Shown piece by piece: positions 41,801-52,148 of a DNA stretch of 64,000 nt. Every line of letters begins with the position of its first letter. The stretch's first letter is position 1. The position numbers were made by a program, and so were the translations under genes. Under the pieces are notes generated by a model. It was not told the origin of the DNA. It worked only from the letters and a program-made list of their open reading frames with translations, and ran no database searches. Origin of the DNA: Antedon mediterranea (lineage: Eukaryota > Echinodermata > Crinoidea > Comatulida > Antedonidae); contig NC_092670.1 of NCBI RefSeq assembly GCF_964355755.1, positions 19,529,201 to 19,593,200 on the forward strand, written 5' to 3'.

Positions 41801-43978
41801 AATGCATTTTGGGATTTATAGCGGGCCGCTATAATTATTAGAATCGACTTATTTTTCACATTTTTAACCGTTTAAAGACGAAAAAAGTTATCGCAATAGG
41901 ACCATATAGTATTATTTTTACATTAAATATAGTTTGTGATCTTAAATTAGATCTAAAAAACGTAGGGAAGGGGGCTTTAACTCTAGTGTGTATTAACACA
42001 GCAAACAGTACAAAAAACTTACTAATGATACATTTAACATCCGTCTTAGCTGAGTATCTTGTGAACGGATCATTGAAAGACTTCTAGCCACCTGATTGTT
42101 TGTTATGATCCCAAATACGATAGGATTAATTGGATCTTTTACTACTGCTCTTACGGAAGCTTTGAAAAAGGATACAAAACCAGATGGTTCCTGTAATGTT
42201 CCATTCAATGAAGGTAAAAAGTTGAAATAGGCAATTACTGAAACCTACAAGAAAAATAAAATGTATGTACTGAATTCTATAGCTACACAAATATCAAAAT
42301 AGATGTTCAGTTCAGACTCTCTTGCCATAGATTGATCAACAACACTGACACTATTAAGCTCTGTCTACACTATCAAATTGTATGTGACAAATATATTGAC
42401 ATGATGTCATATCACTACCACATTTGGGCAGATCACACTTTTTTTGTCAAACTAGTTTGATAGTGTAGACTTTATAGTATTTGTATAAACAAATATTTTC
42501 AAATAAACTTACATCATGTTCAGCAGAAAACAATTTCAGACTTTGCTTATCTTCTATGAACGTAAACGGATTTATGACACGTTGGAGAAACATGGTCATA
42601 CTCTTTTCCTTCAGTAGTCCGGTGTATTCAAGCTCGCCAAGAGTTTGGTGGATCAGAGTGAACATGGGGTAGTAGTTGAGGACTCGCTGACGGGCACAAA
42701 CGCCATAGGGCCACCAGCAATTGACAGCAAAGAATTTCACATCCTATTAACATAAAAAAGATAATTTATATTAGCTGGATGTTGTAATAATAGATCATCT
42801 CTGATCAAGCTGTGAAATGGTATAATATTTTGAGGTAATAGGAAAAGGAGAAGGAAAATATGCATCTACGATGAGATCACCATATACAGTGGCGTAACAC
42901 AGAGTCTTAAATTTGGCAATGTACTGCAATTGGCTCTCCAACACTGGGGACAGAGGGTCGAGAAGGGCCTGTTGGAGCAAAGTCACCAGCCTTTTTAGCC
43001 TATTTAATTCTTCTTATCTGGGGTTAGTTAGATTATTTGTACAATGATTATAGCTTATCATCAGTATATTGTTAGAACTATATGTTTACAACAAACCTTG
43101 CAGACCATTTTTCTAGCGACATTTTCAAACTCTTGTGCAGCACTCAAAGAGGTGCCATCCCAGTGAGCATAAAACATTACCATCACAAAGTCAACTTCTC
43201 TGAATTTTAAAAGTTCCTCCACTGCCACCATGTTACCATCAGAAAACTCTAACACAGGTGAACCTTTTTGAAAGACACGTTGTGGCATTGGAATAGGATC
43301 AACATTTCTGTATGAAAAAAAAATTATTTTACACAAACATTACATTACATATTATTACGTTACTATAATAATATTGTGTTACAGGTTGATCGTGCAGATA
43401 GTCAATGTTCCGTGTTGAAGCTATTAGCATGGAAAACTGCATCTAAATCATTGTTTTCTAAAAAAATTAAATTTAGTAATAATAATAATTAATATGTGTG
43501 TGTATTAAATTCTGTGTTTTGCTAAATTCTATCAAATGTATTGTAGTAGTAGCAATGAACGACCGAGCTGATAGAAAACTTTACATTTATGCCATGAAGA
43601 AAGTATGCACACCTTCTTGAATCTTGATAGCAAATATTAAGTCATGATTAAATTGTACGTGCACACTTGACTGTGTTAATGAATGGTCACTTCCTGCCGA
43701 GACCGCCTTGGGCACCACCATACTGTGACTCTGCTTTCTAAAATTAGTAAAATTATCTTTTCGCAGACTTACCTACTACTACTAAACCCTGAAGGTTTCA
43801 TAGCTAGCAATGTGAATATAAATGCCACAACAAAACACCATGTTTGTGGACTCTTTGCCATTTTCAAAACAATCCTTGAAACAAGTTTCCAGATGTGTGT
43901 GCAAACCAGATATAAACCTTTTTTAAATCTTTTAATCAAAGGCCTAGTGAGCCTATCAAGGCCTACGGTCCATACCAT
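35882..43978 (-). CDS. TXNDC11: Thioredoxin domain-containing protein 11 homologue, complete, 10 coding exons
   Basis: Minus-strand exons 43978-43773, 43307-43097, 42743-42513, 42244-42023, 40897-40829, 40548-40420, 38961-38281, 37340-37125, 36740-36622 and 36056-35882 join in frame to 752 residues. The vertebrate protein is an ER membrane protein with thioredoxin folds that binds the DUOX maturation machinery and EDEM proteins. Seen here are an N-terminal membrane helix (about 47-62, CFVVAFIFTLLAM), a first thioredoxin-like domain with WDGTS at 118-122, the conserved NCWWPYGVC (147-155), FGIITNN, GLGCKTNKTLDFYA, and a last thioredoxin domain with YAPWCGLC (663-669) and RIDGDANDLPWQF. Unlike the human protein it stops just after the last thioredoxin domain and lacks the C-terminal coiled coil. 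The first domain has lost its cysteine. Start ATG 43978 gives the longest N-terminus; the Met in LKMAKSP is an alternative. Confidence 0.93.
36967..37090. mobile_element. Short MITE of the AAGCTCTGTCTACACTATC family, copy 5, in a TXNDC11 intron
   Basis: Lies between exons 9 and 8 of TXNDC11. The termini AGCTCTGTCTACACTAT and AGTGTAGACAGAGCTT are clear; the centre is shortened relative to other copies. Confidence 0.8.
38066..38222. mobile_element. Short MITE of the AAGCTCTGTCTACACTATC family, copy 6, in a TXNDC11 intron
   Basis: Lies between exons 8 and 7, only 59 bp from the donor of exon 7. The centre carries a duplicated AATATGGTAGTGATATG word. Flanks CTAA and TTAA are compatible with a TAA target duplication. 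Confidence 0.85.
39944..40260 (+). mobile_element. tRNA-Leu/Ser-like SINE in a TXNDC11 intron
   Basis: The head has a tRNA-like shape with a perfect 7-bp acceptor stem (GAGTGAG/CTCACTC), the A box TGGCCGAGCGG, a long variable arm and the B box GGGTTCGAGGC. The tail contains CACACACTGTCATGGACAGA and GGCGCCGTAGTTGGCTGC, shared with the tandem copies at 34545-34755, and ends in an A-rich GAAGAAGAAAG stretch. Confidence 0.75.
40650..40800. repeat. Degenerate 16-bp minisatellite (CCGAATTGTCCCTAGT type)
   Basis: About nine degenerate units such as CCGAATTGTCCCTAGT, CCGAATAGTCCCTGGT and CCGAGTTGTCCCTGGA run in tandem inside a TXNDC11 intron. Later units drift (GAGCCGAAATGTTCCT). Non-coding. Confidence 0.75.
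41345..41980 (-). mobile_element. TTAA-flanked MITE, copy B, in a TXNDC11 intron
   Basis: Reverse complement of 6756-7387 over about 630 bp with high identity. TTAA is intact at both ends (41345-41348 and 41977-41980), followed inward by AAGACCCCTTCCCTGC and AAGCCCCCTTCCCTACG termini. It stands about 40 bp from the donor of exon 4. No transposase is encoded. Confidence 0.75.
42356..42470. mobile_element. Short MITE of the AAGCTCTGTCTACACTATC family, copy 7, in a TXNDC11 intron
   Basis: Lies between exons 4 and 3. The left terminus AAGCTCTGTCTACACTATCA is intact. The right end stops at GATAGTGTAGAC without the final AGAGCTT, so the copy is slightly truncated. Confidence 0.8.
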
Positions 43979-44412
43979 AACCTAGGTTTCAGCCTTTCGG
44001 CAAAATCATGTTATTTGTTGCCATATTTATTCTCTAGGCCTAGGCCTAGCGTACCCATTTTAAACAATCATGCACACTGCAAATCGTGGGTTTGCACACA
44101 TTTTTATCTGAACTTTGAACCATAACGTGGCCGTCTTCGATTTCTCGCCTTTCGTGTCGCAACGTCATACGTCTTCGTCGTCGTCGTATATAACATTATA
44201 AATATATTTTTTAAAATTATTTATAACCAATACATTTAAATATTTAAAAAAAGAATATATATAAATTATTAATATTATTTAATAATAATATTTTTCTAAC
44301 TGTTTTTAGGAAAAAATTAATTTTTTTTAATGTTGTTATGTGTTATATATAATGATTAGTGTGATCGAGGACACTTTAGAGTACATTTTTCTTTTTGCCG
44401 TATGCTCTCATC
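43979..44412. promoter_or_regulatory. Shared intergenic promoter region of TXNDC11 (-) and RPL3 (+)
   Basis: The two genes are divergent with 434 bp between their start codons. The middle (44120-44200) has CpG-containing sequence with an (CGT)n run TCGTCGTCGTCG, unlike the AT-rich surroundings. Just before the RPL3 start codon, the pyrimidine-rich TTTTTCTTTTTGCCG at about 44386-44400 resembles a 5' terminal oligopyrimidine start site, as expected for a ribosomal protein gene. Confidence 0.5.
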
Positions 44413-47400
44413 ATGGTTAGTCGTGATTTTGTGTGCCTCAAATATCTCATTTTTAAATGTGCTTTTGTGGTACATCTACGATTAATGTTAGAAGTATAGA
44501 TATAAATAAAAGTTAATATTTAATAAGAGTACCTTATTTTCTGTGCATATATAATTAAATAGTGTGATTTTAACTTATTTCATTGTTAGTTTATTTTCAA
44601 AATTAGGCCAACTATACAGTACGCCTACTACCCCAGGCAGGTCCTACTATTCTAGTAGGCCTACTAGTTAAAGCCTGGCTGGCAGTTTATCATTGCATAA
44701 TTATGAGTATGAAATCTATTTTGCAGAAATAAATGTGTGAATCTGTACAGTGAGTGAGTGCTAAATTGATTAAACTAAACTTGAAAATTTACAAATATAT
44801 TTCATTCCAGTCGCACAGAAAATTCTCGGCACCACGCCATGGCTCCTTGGGTTTCTTGCCACGCAAGAGGAGTAGACGCCACAGAGGAAAGGTGAAGGCT
44901 TTCCCAAAAGATGATGCATCAAAACCAATTCACTTGACAGCATTTATTGGATACAAGTCCGGCATGTCCCACATTGTACGAGAAGTTGACAAACCAGGAT
45001 CAAGTATGTTGCAACTATAATAGCTTTGCATTTCTATCCGATTACATTACAGTTAACTCCGAATGACTTCAGTATTCTCTTTTCTAGGCCCTATACTTTT
45101 CTCTTATCTTATATACGAAAATATGACACATACCTATCTTAACCATATTTATCACTAAACACAAGAATTAGTGAATATTTATACTTCGCAATGTACAACT
45201 TTTAATTGCCTTATTTATATTTACAGAGGTGAACAAGAGGGAAGTTGTAGAAGGTGTAACAATCATTGAAACTCCACCAATGATCATCGTCGGTGTAATT
45301 GGATACATTGAGACACCCAGAGGAATGAGGTCATTGAAGACAGTCTGGGCTCAACATTTGAGCAATGACTGTAAAAGACGCTTCTACAAAAACTGGTAAG
45401 ATAGCCCACATAGTGAATATTCGTGACAACATGACTGTGTTTTATGGTAGACCTGTACCAATGCATTTGTCAGTTAAATGAAAATGTATAATAAAACATT
45501 AATATATTAATTAATAACTCGAGAATCTATTATTTCAAATGACTAAAGATCAAATGGCGAATTTCTATTGCCTCTGCAATAACATTTTTGCTAATTGTTC
45601 AAGATGTTTATTACTTGTCAACATTGTTATTAACCATTTATTTTGCTCTCCTCTCAGTTTTGAAACTGACGAGAGCATCATGCACCCTGATATAGGCACT
45701 TCCTTTCAAGGGCTCCTCTTGTGTCATCAGCCAGTGATGAGCCTTACTTAAATGAAGCCGTGACCTCCCCAAAGGTTTCACTCACCTTAGTTCTTGTCTC
45801 CTCTCAAGTCAATTGATGAGGCTTCAACCTGATGATGATCCTCAATCAGATGCCCTACCAAAAGCAACCCTTCAAAGGCTCCTCTCGTGGCATTAGTCAC
45901 TGATGAGCCTGACTCGAGTCTCCGCTCATATCATTGATGAGGCTCTCCCTCAAGTCCCTCCCTCATTTCTGTTCTTATTTCCAAATAACTGAAGGTACTG
46001 TGCCAAGAAGAAGGCATTTACCAAGGCATCCAAGAAGTGGGAGGATGAAGTTGGAAAGAAGGAGATTGACAAGGATTTCAATATGTTGAAGAAATACTGC
46101 TCTGTCATCAGAGTTATTGCTCACACCCAGGTACTACAAAATGCCTTTTCTTGATTATTTAGGCATTGGCGTTATTTTCACTGTATTGCACATATGCCTT
46201 GGTAGCCCACCCAGCCCGCCTTCACCTGATGCATTGATATCGTATTAATAGTTTTGTTTGTATAATATGTAGATGAAGTTGATGAACCATCGACAGAAGA
46301 AAGCTCACATCATGGAGATACAGGTGAATGGAGGTGACATTGCTTCCAAGGTTGATTGGGCAAGAGACAAACTGGAGAAGTCTGTACCAGTGTCTGAGGT
46401 TTTTGGAATGGATGAAATGATTGATATCATTGGCGTTACCAAAGGAAAGGGCTTCAAAGGTATGGTGTTTTTATGTTTTTTTAATTTAAAATATGCCTTT
46501 AAAAATGGTTGTTTTTGTCCCAATAAATTTCCATACCCCTGACTGTCACTTGCACTACATAGTTTTCCGTAAATTAAAGACATGCGTCTGTCTAATGTTT
46601 TTATTGAGTTGAATTTACATGATGAAACACATGGAATGTGTCTTTCTGATTTCATTGATGAGACTATCCATGCTGCCTTCCTTCTGATAAGAAAACTTCT
46701 CAATAGTCACTCAAATCTGTAGGATTCTCTTTAAAAACTGGATTCACAGCAAGCACTGAATACAATAGACAATCATTCACTCGTATGAATACAGCACACA
46801 GCTCTTTTTGTATACACTATTGACATCTTTTCCAGTTTTAGAATAGTAAAGTTAACTTTCCCAATACCAGAATCTCCAAAAACCAGAAACTCGGCCTCAA
46901 CCAGACTTTATTGAAAACATTCAGATTACCAGACTTTACACATTAGGTAACTGTATTTAACTAGTGACAATAAGATGCGTTTTGTGTTGTCTTTCAGGTG
47001 TAACATCTCGTTGGGGGACCAAGAAGTTGCCACGCAAGACGCACAAAGGTCTGCGCAAGGTTGCATGTATTGGTGCATGGCATCCTGCCCGTGTGGGCTA
47101 CGGTGTCGCACGTGCCGGACAGAAGGGTTACCATCACCGAACTGAGATCAACAAGAAGGTTTATCGTGTTGGTAAGGGGTACCACATGGAAGATGGTAAG
47201 CTGATCAAGGGCAATGGAACAACCGCTGGTGATGTTACCGAGAAGTCTATCAACCCAATGGTTAGTGGTCTTACAGTATTTTTAATCTTTCACCAATTTT
47301 TATCAGAGATTTGTGTTGTTGTAGTGCTTATTTGTATTGGTGCAATTTTTACTGTTTTATTTATATATATGATTTTATCTTTCAAAACAATATTTCTGTG

Positions 47401-48242
47401 TATTTTTTAAAGATACTATGACAATGAATTCGATTTTGGTTGTACAGTAATTGTTAACAGAAAATACAACATTTGTTATATTTGTAGATAGATATGCTTT
47501 TGGTAATGATTTTTACATTATTTTTTTTCAGGGTGGATTTCCTCATTATGGTGAAGTGAAAAATGACTTCCTGATGGTGAAAGGTGGTGTGATGGGACCA
47601 AAGAAGCGTGTTCTTACTTTAAGAAAGGTATGTTTAATTTTAAGACTATTTTAGACTAATTTAAAAGGTGCATAATAATTGTGTTTAAGCTGGAATCTCC
47701 ACTTGCATAGTTTTTATTTCTTGCCATTGAGGTGGGTTATGTTTTTTAATGTATTTTCAAGTAAATAATGATGAAACACATGGAATGTGTCTTTCTGATA
47801 TCTTTGATGAGATCATCCATGCTGCCTTCCTTCTGATATCTTGAAAATAAATAAATATACCCACAGAGCACTATTAAAATACTTTATTAGAGACAGTGGT
47901 TGTTAAAGGGATCTGATTTTCCATTAAGTTAAATTCAACCAGGAATCAATATTGTTTAATTATTTGTATATCTAAATTTTATTCTTAGTCGCTCCTTGTT
48001 CATACCAAACGTGCTGCTATGGAGAAGATCACTTTGAAATTCATTGATACAACTTCCAAATTTGGTCATGGACGTTTCCAGACCCACAGTGAGAAGCAAG
48101 CCTTTATGGTGAGTAAAATTTGAAGAAAAAAATATAGTGATTGACAAGAAAATATTTATAATTTTATTTTTATTTGTAATTTTTATTTTCATTTATACAG
48201 GGACCTCTCAAGAAAGACAAGCCAAAAGAAGCAACAGCATAG
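44413..48242 (+). CDS. RPL3: Large-subunit ribosomal protein L3 (uL3), complete, 9 coding exons
   Basis: Exons 44413-44415 (ATG only), 44811-45003, 45227-45395, 45995-46130, 46273-46459, 46998-47260, 47532-47627, 47989-48108 and 48201-48242 join in frame to 402 residues, one fewer than human RPL3. uL3 is a core 60S protein whose W-finger and basic thumb reach the peptidyl-transferase centre. The sequence matches the family throughout: [20 protein letters not shown] at the start, [76 protein letters not shown] and [15 protein letters not shown]. The start codon alone in exon 1 follows from the CATG|GTTAGT donor and the TTCCAG|TCGCACAG acceptor. Introns 5 and 7 carry C/D snoRNAs. AATAAA is at 48365-48370. 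Confidence 0.97.
45640..45975 (+). repeat. Diverged GGCTCCTCT / TGATGAGGCT hairpin repeats in RPL3 intron 3
   Basis: Two units of GGCTCCTCTTGTGTCATC(A) followed by AGTGATGAGCCT and several TTGATGAGGCT units make short hairpins (GGCTC...GAGCC, CATCA...TGATG). The TGATGA and CTGA words resemble snoRNA boxes, but spacing and guides do not form a convincing C/D RNA. They may be remains of intronic snoRNAs or a local repeat. Confidence 0.4.
46614..46692 (+). ncRNA. C/D box snoRNA, SNORD83-like, in RPL3 intron 5
   Basis: C box ATGATGA (46619-46625), D' CTGA (about 46646-46649), C'-like TTGATGA, and D box CTGA (46684-46687), with short flanking complementarity TTA/TAA as a terminal stem. The guide just before D, TGCTGCCTTCCTT, pairs with the conserved 18S rRNA stretch AAGGAAGGCAGCA. 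The fifth base upstream of the D box pairs with the third A of that stretch, the position known in human as Am468 and assigned to SNORD83A/B. Those human snoRNAs also sit in RPL3 introns, which strongly supports the assignment. Confidence 0.88.
47757..47843 (+). ncRNA. C/D box snoRNA, SNORD83-like, in RPL3 intron 7
   Basis: Near-identical to the snoRNA of intron 5: C box ATGATGA (47768-47774), D' CTGA, C' TTGATGA, D box CTGA (47833-47836). The D guide TGCTGCCTTCCTT is the same. The terminal stem CAAG...CTTG closes it. The differences from the intron-5 copy lie between D' and C' and just after C', while both guide regions are unchanged, as expected for two functional paralogues. Confidence 0.88.
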
Positions 48243-50961
48243 ATACAATGAGAACTCACTACGGTACATCTATCATAAGGCAAAGTTATTAAAACCAACT
48301 ATCATGCTTATATTCTTTTGAATTTGAGATAAATATTAATAACATCAAAAAGCTATGACAAATGAATAAATGAAATAACATGAAAAATAGATATTTCTCT
48401 TTGCCTTTTTATTTCATTTTTTAAACAGTATTGAGGCCAATTTACACAGACTAGCGGTAACTGTAACAAAAATATAGAATGTGTTATTCCTTAAGACCAT
48501 TTACACACAAGATTCATTGTAATGGTCCAATTTAAAATGGAAATAATGATGGGTAGTTTCCGCTCAGGATAGATTCTATGTGGGACAAGCTACACTGTTT
48601 TGCTTACCGTTACCGCTCATCTGTAAATTGGCCTTTAAGATTTATTTAAAAGCAGTGGACAAAAGGACACAAATTTATGCATACATATGAGCTCGGTATA
48701 CACTTGTAAATTATCTGGACTATATTATTTGATACTGTATAATACAGTATTTGTCTGCCGTTGCCAAAACAAAAGCTTGCTTATTTAATTACGGTACTGT
48801 AATACAAATGTTTGTGCTGAACACAAAACATAAGAAGCCTAAAGCATATTTTAATTGGTTACACAATTTTTCAAGTCACAAAAAGTAGTTGAAAATGACA
48901 ATACACATGCTCGCTTGTTAACATTTTCCATTCGCCAAATGGATATTGTGGGCTTAAAAGTAACCAAGAAAATGATGGAAGGCCTAGAGGAACCATCAAC
49001 TGACATGGCTGAATAATTGCATTTTCTAACTGCTATTTGTTGCTGAAGCATTGTTGTACATTAATTCCCACATCCAACCAGAGGATCATCGGAATTAAAT
49101 ACTAAGAAGTTTAAATTTTTTTTTTAATTTATAAAATAAAAAAACAAAATATAAACAGCGCCCCCTAACGGGTTGTTTGAGTTCGACGGCGGCGATGACA
49201 AATTCGTCAACATCCGTTTTTTAGGTACCGAATAAAATCGTGGAGTGTGTGAAAGAAGGGGTCTTGCTAGGCCCAGGCTAAGATTGGTTATCATAATTGT
49301 ACGTTTTAAAAGGTAAGCGGGTGTTAATTACTTGTTAATTGTTTATCAGTAATGGTATAAAATAGCGCCGAATCTACTCTAGGCAGAGGGACGACGTGTG
49401 TGTGAAGGTATAGGATAGGCCTAGCCTAGGACCTTTTTTAGTACTTTACTACTTTAGGCTCTCCGATCTGGTCGCACTCTATAGGGTTCACCCACTCTAG
49501 GGGGGTCTAGCTAGTAGGCCTACGTCGGCAATATCGTCATTAACGGGGCGAGGTGATCGGTGCTACAGCCTACTCTGAGGAAAGTTTTTATTTAAGCAAT
49601 AAGGCATAATAATTCTGCCGTCAATTTTCTCGTTTAAAACATAGATAGGCCTAGGCTAGGCTAAATAAATACAAAAAAAATGGCTAGGCCTAGGGCCAGG
49701 CCCTAGTTATTATTCTTTTTTTAGCTAGAGGCCTAGGTCCTAGCAGGAAGAAGGTGGGCACTGGTCTGTATTTATAACCGTTTATTTATAAATAATATAC
49801 ATAAATAAGGTTTTAGGTATCAAACTTTGGTAAATAAATAGGCATACTGACTGAAAATAATTTACCTTGCGCAGTTTAAAATTTTCTGGCAATTTGAGTG
49901 TAATAAATTTGCTCAAGAAAATCCCTGCGTAATTTCAAATTGCACCAATCATTCAAATTGCGAATAACATGTTAAATACCAATTCTCGTGAACACTCTAG
50001 GCTAAGCGGGGATGACTAATATTAATAATGTGTGTACGTTACGGTGCAAATTAAATCAAGTGACTAAGTAAGATTCAGTAAGTAAATTACTTTTAAATTA
50101 GGCCTAGTCCTTATCTAAAAAAAGACATTTTTTTAATACAATTTAGTATCTGTTAGTTAGGTTATGATTTTATTAATGTTTTTAAACGAATATTTCACAA
50201 TGTGAAAACCGTTATTCTTGTGCTGTTGTTACATGTAAACTTTCTACAGTTATATTACCTCTTTACAACATTTTGTGTTTATACAAAAACAGTAAATCCT
50301 GCCTGTAGGGTCTTTATATGCTACCATATTGTATCAATGTTTGTTATATTACATTATGTAATCAGGTATTCAATGGTGAATGTCAAATGCATAAAAGGAC
50401 ATCAATTTAATTCTAAAAATATTTACATATTGTGGTTTTAAAAAACCAGACTTCCTTATTCTTTGCTCCAAAATGTCCCAAATTCTCTTTATATTGCATA
50501 AAAAACTTGCTAAAATACAGATTTTCAAGAGTTTCAATTCAAAGGAATACCCCCTAGATAAAATAGTATTTTACGAGAGTATACTTTATACATAAAAATG
50601 TTAAATAAAATAAAATAGTATTATAAATAGGTTAATTGAGGTTACTACAGATAAAACGTCTCATGAAAGAACGGAGTTATCTCTTTGACAGAAAATTAAG
50701 ATGAATACTGTACATTTTACTGTATTTTTTGGTACATTTAAAAACACAAATTACTGATGTTGAATGACAATATTTTAATTTAGAAAGCTGCCTTAATTAT
50801 AGTAGTTTATTATTATTTTTTAGCACCTTCTAAATCCATTAATATACTGTAAAATATTGAGATTTTTATACACATACTTTTATATATAAATTGTATTGTT
50901 TTTTATTGATTGTTTCTATGAATTTTAAATCAACCTGATCCATTTATATTAATTAATCATA

Positions 50962-52148
50962 CTAGATGGTACGCTCGCTTCGCTCGCGTACCATCTAGGT
51001 CGTGCCCACAGATGGTTCTCGAATATACAGTAATTTCAGCGTAACAAAACTGGCGATTTCAAATGTACGTACCGCAGGACTATAATACATTGTCGTTTAC
51101 AGAAACGAATAAATAGACACGATGATTTATGTAGTCAACTAAAATTAGCACCCTGGGAATTACTTCCGAAGGAGAAACTTATCACAAAATGAGTCCAAAT
51201 TTTTGATTTGGACTCATTTAACGAAACCCAATTTGTGTTTTGTATGTAACATTAGGGTTGAGGGATGAGAAAGCAGATAGGTACAAAGAGGAACAATTTT
51301 TAAATATATTCTTTATCCACTCAGTAACGAAATATTTTGTTCATGTTTTATAAGCCTACCGGTATACATAATATACCTCTAAATACAGTAAAACATTTGC
51401 GATTTAATACTTTGTTAAAACTGTCACTGTCATAATCGATTGAAATATTAAAGTACATGTCACGATACACCACTACGACGTTTATATTTTTGGTAATTAT
51501 TAATTAATACAAACGTTGAGAAGGAACTGTCAGTATAAAGTTTATTTGTATGTGTATTTACAGTATTGTCAAAGTATTGCAAGAAGTTTATTCTCAAAGG
51601 GCCCATATATTTACCTACCATATGTGTTAAACCAAGGGCTCATAAATTTACCTTGTGTTAAACCAAACTCTGGCAGACTGAGAGATTGGGATGTTCCATT
51701 CATCGCAAATCAATACATTTGTATAATCTTATATTAAATCTATCAAAATAGTATTTTTTAAAGAAAATCGGCCTGTCTTCAACATTATGATGCTGTACTC
51801 TAGCTGTTCAACCGGTTTTCAGCTATTAAAAACAATTATCGTAGGAGGAGATAGGAAAATGCGAAGCCTCCTCGCATTTTTGTGGCGGGTATTTTTCAAG
51901 ATGGACATTCATTAGACAGTGTATACCACGATCGGAATACACTCCTGTTTGGGGCAAATCGTTGAACCTAAATTCGTTTTAATCGTCAATAACTAATTAT
52001 CTAACTTAATTTAATTAGTAAACAGGGTTACATCAGGTGGTTAAAATCAGTACCGAAAGTACGAACCAACTTTATATACCATCGAGTAAAAATTCTAGAA
52101 GTAAGGCGCGATTTACCGAATTTTGCCCTTACGTAAATTTATAATAGA
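50962..52148 (-). mobile_element. Non-autonomous Helitron-like element, copy 2 (inverted)
   Basis: Reverse complement of 10019-11334, 1,187 bp long. Reading on the minus strand it starts A^TCTATTATAAATTTACG at 52148 and ends with the GATGGTACGC/GCGTACCATC hairpin and CTAG^T at 50962. The length difference comes mainly from about 120 bp present only in copy 1 near 10770-10890, including an (AAAT)n run. Shared internal words include GGTTTAACACA repeats. No protein is encoded. Confidence 0.6.

Noticed and set aside
42795-42986. Open frame on the minus strand between TXNDC11 exons 2 and 3, at first taken for an exon
   Set aside because: Exons 2 and 3 join in phase without it, human TXNDC11 has no counterpart, and its GTGTTACGCCACTG end matches repeat words seen at about 60975-60990.
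45640-45975. Further C/D snoRNAs in RPL3 intron 3
   Set aside because: TGATGA and CTGA words occur, but no arrangement gave proper box spacing with a terminal stem or a recognised rRNA guide.
46305-46703. 132-codon minus-strand frame in RPL3
   Set aside because: Antisense shadow of RPL3 exon 5 and the intronic snoRNA.
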